Assembly: GCA_963205265.1 (NCBI GenBank)
Contig: CAUJJI010000216.1
Location: 1-64,000, forward strand
Direction: 5' to 3'
DNA: 64,000 nucleotides
Source of the DNA: Pseudomonadota bacterium
GTDB lineage: Bacteria; Pseudomonadota; Alphaproteobacteria; Sphingomonadales; Sphingomonadaceae
The notes beneath the pieces were generated by a model. It was not told the DNA's origin. It did no database searches and saw nothing but the letters and a program-made list of their open reading frames with translations. The translations under genes were made by a program, and so were the position numbers. Every line of letters starts with the position of its first letter. Position 1 is the first letter of the stretch. Shown here piece by piece: positions 61,527 to 64,000 of the stretch.

Positions 61527-63239
61527 ATGGCATTCAGGCTCAGGCAGATCGAAGTCACCGCCGCCGGGCGCGAGATCGTGCGCGACCGCGCCGTCGCCGG
61601 GAAGCTGCTCGTCGTCGGCCGCGCGGCGGACAGCGACATCCACTTGCCCGACCTCGCCATCGAACCGCGGCATGCGACGATCGACCTGCGCCACGACGGC
61701 CGGGTCGAAGTCGTCGCGGCGGCCGGGACGCTGGGCTTCGGCTGCGACGGCGAAACCGTCACCGAGGCGGTGATCGACCCCGCAACCGGGGCGGAGCTGC
61801 GGTTCGGCAGCTACCGCCTCACCCTGTCGCGCGAGGCGGACGGCACGGTGCTCGTCCAGGTGCGGCTGGCCGATCGCGAGGATGCGGGCGGCTCGCTCGA
61901 GGACAAGCTGGGCTTCTCGCTCGGCGGCGTGCTTCCGGGCAAGCGCCGGGTGGCCTGGATCGTCGCGGCCGCGGTGGTGCTGCTGTTCCTGTTCCTGCCG
62001 ATCGGCAGTTTCCTGACTCGCGGCAGCGGCCAGACGGTGATCGGCGACAGCAGCTGGAGCGCCGGCAAGCTGAGCCTGGCGCACCACGCGCTCGAGGATC
62101 GCTGCGAGGCCTGCCATGTCAACGCCTTCGTCTCGGTCCGCGATGCGACCTGCAAGGGCTGCCACAAGAGCGTCGGCGATCATGCCGACCATGCCCGGCT
62201 GGCCGAGGCCCGCGCCGGCGGCCCGCTCGGCCGCCAGTTCCTCGACGCGGCGGCGCGCGCCTTCGGCCGGGAAGGCGCGGGATCCTGCGCCTCCTGCCAT
62301 ATCGAGCACCAGGGCCTGGCGCGGATGGCAGCGCCGGCGCAGCGCTTCTGCGGCGATTGCCACGGCGGCCTCAAGGAAAGGCTCGCCCATACCCAGCTCG
62401 GCGACGCCAGCGACTTCGGCACGCACCACCCGCAGTTCACCCCGGCGCTGGTCAGCGATCCGTTCACCCGCAAGCGCATCGCCGTCTCGCTCGACGCCAA
62501 GCCGCGCGAGAACAGCGGCCTTGCCTTCTCGCACCGGTTGCACCTCGACAAGCTCGGCGGCGTCGCGCGCATGGCCGCTTCGTTCCGCGGCGAGCGCGGC
62601 TACGGCGCCAGGGGCCTCGTCTGCGGCGACTGCCACCGTCCCAGCGAGGATGCGCTGCGCTTCAAGCCGATCGACATGGAGCGCGACTGCGAAGGCTGCC
62701 ACAGCCTCGCCTACGACCGGGTGGGGCCCATCGTCCGGCGCCTGCGCCACGGCGACGTCGAGCAGATGATCGCCGATCTCAGCGTCTCGACCAATGCCGA
62801 CGTGCCGCTGGTCGGCGATCGCACGCGGCCGGGCATCCAGGCGCAGGGCCGGCCCTACCGCTTCGCCTATGCGCCGCCGGCCTACAATGCCGCGCTGATC
62901 CGCGGGGCCCTGTCGCGCGACGGCATCTGCGGCGAATGCCACACGCCCAGCTTCTCGGGCGGCCTGCCCGGCGTGGTTCCCGTGACGCTGCCGACGCGCT
63001 ATATGCAGCAGGGCTGGTTCGATCATAAGGCGCACAAAGGGGAGACATGCACGTCGTGCCATCTGGCCGAGAAGTCTTCGTCGTCCGGCGACGTGCTGCT
63101 GCCTGGGATCGCCAGCTGCCGCAGCTGCCACCAGGGCGAGGATGCGGCCAAGGCCAAGGTGCCCTCGGGCTGCGCCATGTGCCACAGCTACCACCCGCCC
63201 TTCGCCGCGCCGGGCCGCGATCGGCTGGCGCGGAACTGA
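61527..63239 (+). CDS. FHA domain-TM-decaheme c-type cytochrome
   Basis: FHA-like VVGRAADSDIHLPDLAIEPRHATIDLR; TM VAWIVAAAVVLLFLFLPIG; ten CxxCH motifs. Confidence 0.88.
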   Translation: MAFRLRQIEVTAAGREIVRDRAVAGKLLVVGRAADSDIHLPDLAIEPRHATIDLRHDGRVEVVAAAGTLGFGCDGETVTEAVIDPATGAELRFGSYRLTLSREADGTVLVQVRLADREDAGGSLEDKLGFSLGGVLPGKRRVAWIVAAAVVLLFLFLPIGSFLTRGSGQTVIGDSSWSAGKLSLAHHALEDRCEACHVNAFVSVRDATCKGCHKSVGDHADHARLAEARAGGPLGRQFLDAAARAFGREGAGSCASCHIEHQGLARMAAPAQRFCGDCHGGLKERLAHTQLGDASDFGTHHPQFTPALVSDPFTRKRIAVSLDAKPRENSGLAFSHRLHLDKLGGVARMAASFRGERGYGARGLVCGDCHRPSEDALRFKPIDMERDCEGCHSLAYDRVGPIVRRLRHGDVEQMIADLSVSTNADVPLVGDRTRPGIQAQGRPYRFAYAPPAYNAALIRGALSRDGICGECHTPSFSGGLPGVVPVTLPTRYMQQGWFDHKAHKGETCTSCHLAEKSSSSGDVLLPGIASCRSCHQGEDAAKAKVPSGCAMCHSYHPPFAAPGRDRLARN

Positions 63240-63249
63240 GGCGCGGCCC

Positions 63250-64000
63250 TTGCTGATCGCGCAGATCACCGACACCCATGTCGGCTTCGATCGGGGCAAT
63301 CCCGACGAGGCCAATTTCCGGCGCCTGACAGCGGCGGTGCGGCACCTTGCCGAGGGGCCGAACCGCCCCGATCTCGTGCTGCTGACCGGCGACCTGACCG
63401 AGTTCGGCGACGCGGACAGCTATGTCCGCCTGGCGGAAGCCGTGCGCCCCTGCCCCTGCCCGGTCTGGCCGATGGTCGGCAACCACGATGCCCGCGCGGC
63501 GCTGCTCGCCGGCTTTCCCGATACTCCGCTGGCCGGCGGCTTCGTGCAATATGCCCTCGAATTCGACGCGCTGCGGCTGCTGGTCCTCGACACGCTCGAG
63601 CCGGGCCGTCACGGCGGCGCCTTCTGCGCCGACCGCGCGGCCTGGCTGAAAGCGCGCCTTGCCGAGCGGCCGGACGTGCCGACGATCATCGCCATGCACC
63701 ACCCGCCTTTCGCCGCCGGCCTCGCCTGGCTCGACAGCGACCCCGGCGAGGCCTGGATCGCGCGCTTCGCCGATGCGATCGGCGGCCATGGCCAGGTCGC
63801 CGGCATCGTCTGCGGCCATCTCCACCGCACTATCCATACGCAGTGGAACGGCGTGGCGCTGACCGTATCCGGCTCGACCGCGCCGGGCGTCGCTCTCGAT
63901 CTCAGGCCGGTCGACAGCGAACGTCCCGACGGCCGGGCGATGATCGTCGACGACTTGCCGTCGTACGCCCTGCATTGGTGGGACGGTACGCGCCTGATCT
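63250..64000 (+). CDS. Class III cyclic-nucleotide phosphodiesterase-like metallophosphoesterase (CpdA-like), partial at window edge
   Basis: Open frame from TTG: ITDTHVGFD, LTGDLTEFGD, MVGNHDAR, MHHPPFAAG, CGHLHRTIHTQWNG; absent from the ORF track because no stop lies in the window. Confidence 0.85.
   Translation, partial: MLIAQITDTHVGFDRGNPDEANFRRLTAAVRHLAEGPNRPDLVLLTGDLTEFGDADSYVRLAEAVRPCPCPVWPMVGNHDARAALLAGFPDTPLAGGFVQYALEFDALRLLVLDTLEPGRHGGAFCADRAAWLKARLAERPDVPTIIAMHHPPFAAGLAWLDSDPGEAWIARFADAIGGHGQVAGIVCGHLHRTIHTQWNGVALTVSGSTAPGVALDLRPVDSERPDGRAMIVDDLPSYALHWWDGTRLI

Noticed and set aside
60330-63314. 994-aa ORF (-) opposite the membrane and decaheme genes
   Set aside because: Low-complexity antisense ORF; opposing strand has clear domain motifs

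Overview
GC-rich alphaproteobacterial chromosome segment, most consistent with a sphingomonad (inferred from gene content and order). Left flank (1-10.4 kb) is core genome: OmpA lipoprotein, CorC/CNNM-like protein, DUF3035 lipoprotein, lspA, ileS, ribF, folA, purK, purE, gpmA and tRNA-Thr(GGT). A ~41.9 kb integrated element occupies 10413-52311. It is bounded by an exact 52-bp direct repeat of the tRNA-Thr 3' half and carries a tyrosine integrase at the right end. A 23-bp inverted repeat (TTCCGTAC-N7-GTACGGAA) occurs just inside both ends. The element backbone at 47.3-52.2 kb resembles a phage satellite or a truncated prophage (int, AlpA-like, AAA/RepA-like ATPase, P27 terminase small subunit). 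The ~36 kb cargo lies between directly oriented IS6-family remnants. It looks like a plant-polymer catabolic island: (i) an esterase/tannase, TonB receptor, LysR, AtuA and CitMHS block; (ii) an apparently complete non-phosphorylative L-arabinose pathway; (iii) an L-rhamnose isomerase/kinase/aldolase pathway with a GH78 rhamnosidase. Parts are decaying: a GH51 arabinofuranosidase gene reduced to its two ends, a scrambled MFS paralogue, and a patch of IS481, IS66 and IS6 remnants. Right flank (52.3-64 kb) carries DUF1996, a deazaflavin-dependent oxidoreductase-like protein, VOC and glutamate dehydrogenase genes. It then holds an unusual redox cluster: FAD oxidoreductase fused to two cNMP-binding domains and four 4Fe-4S motifs; a b-type-like membrane protein; an FHA-TM-decaheme cytochrome c; and a CpdA-like cyclic-nucleotide phosphodiesterase that runs off the window. 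I consider this cluster the best candidate for an undescribed system. All family calls are from reading sequence motifs; no database search was run.
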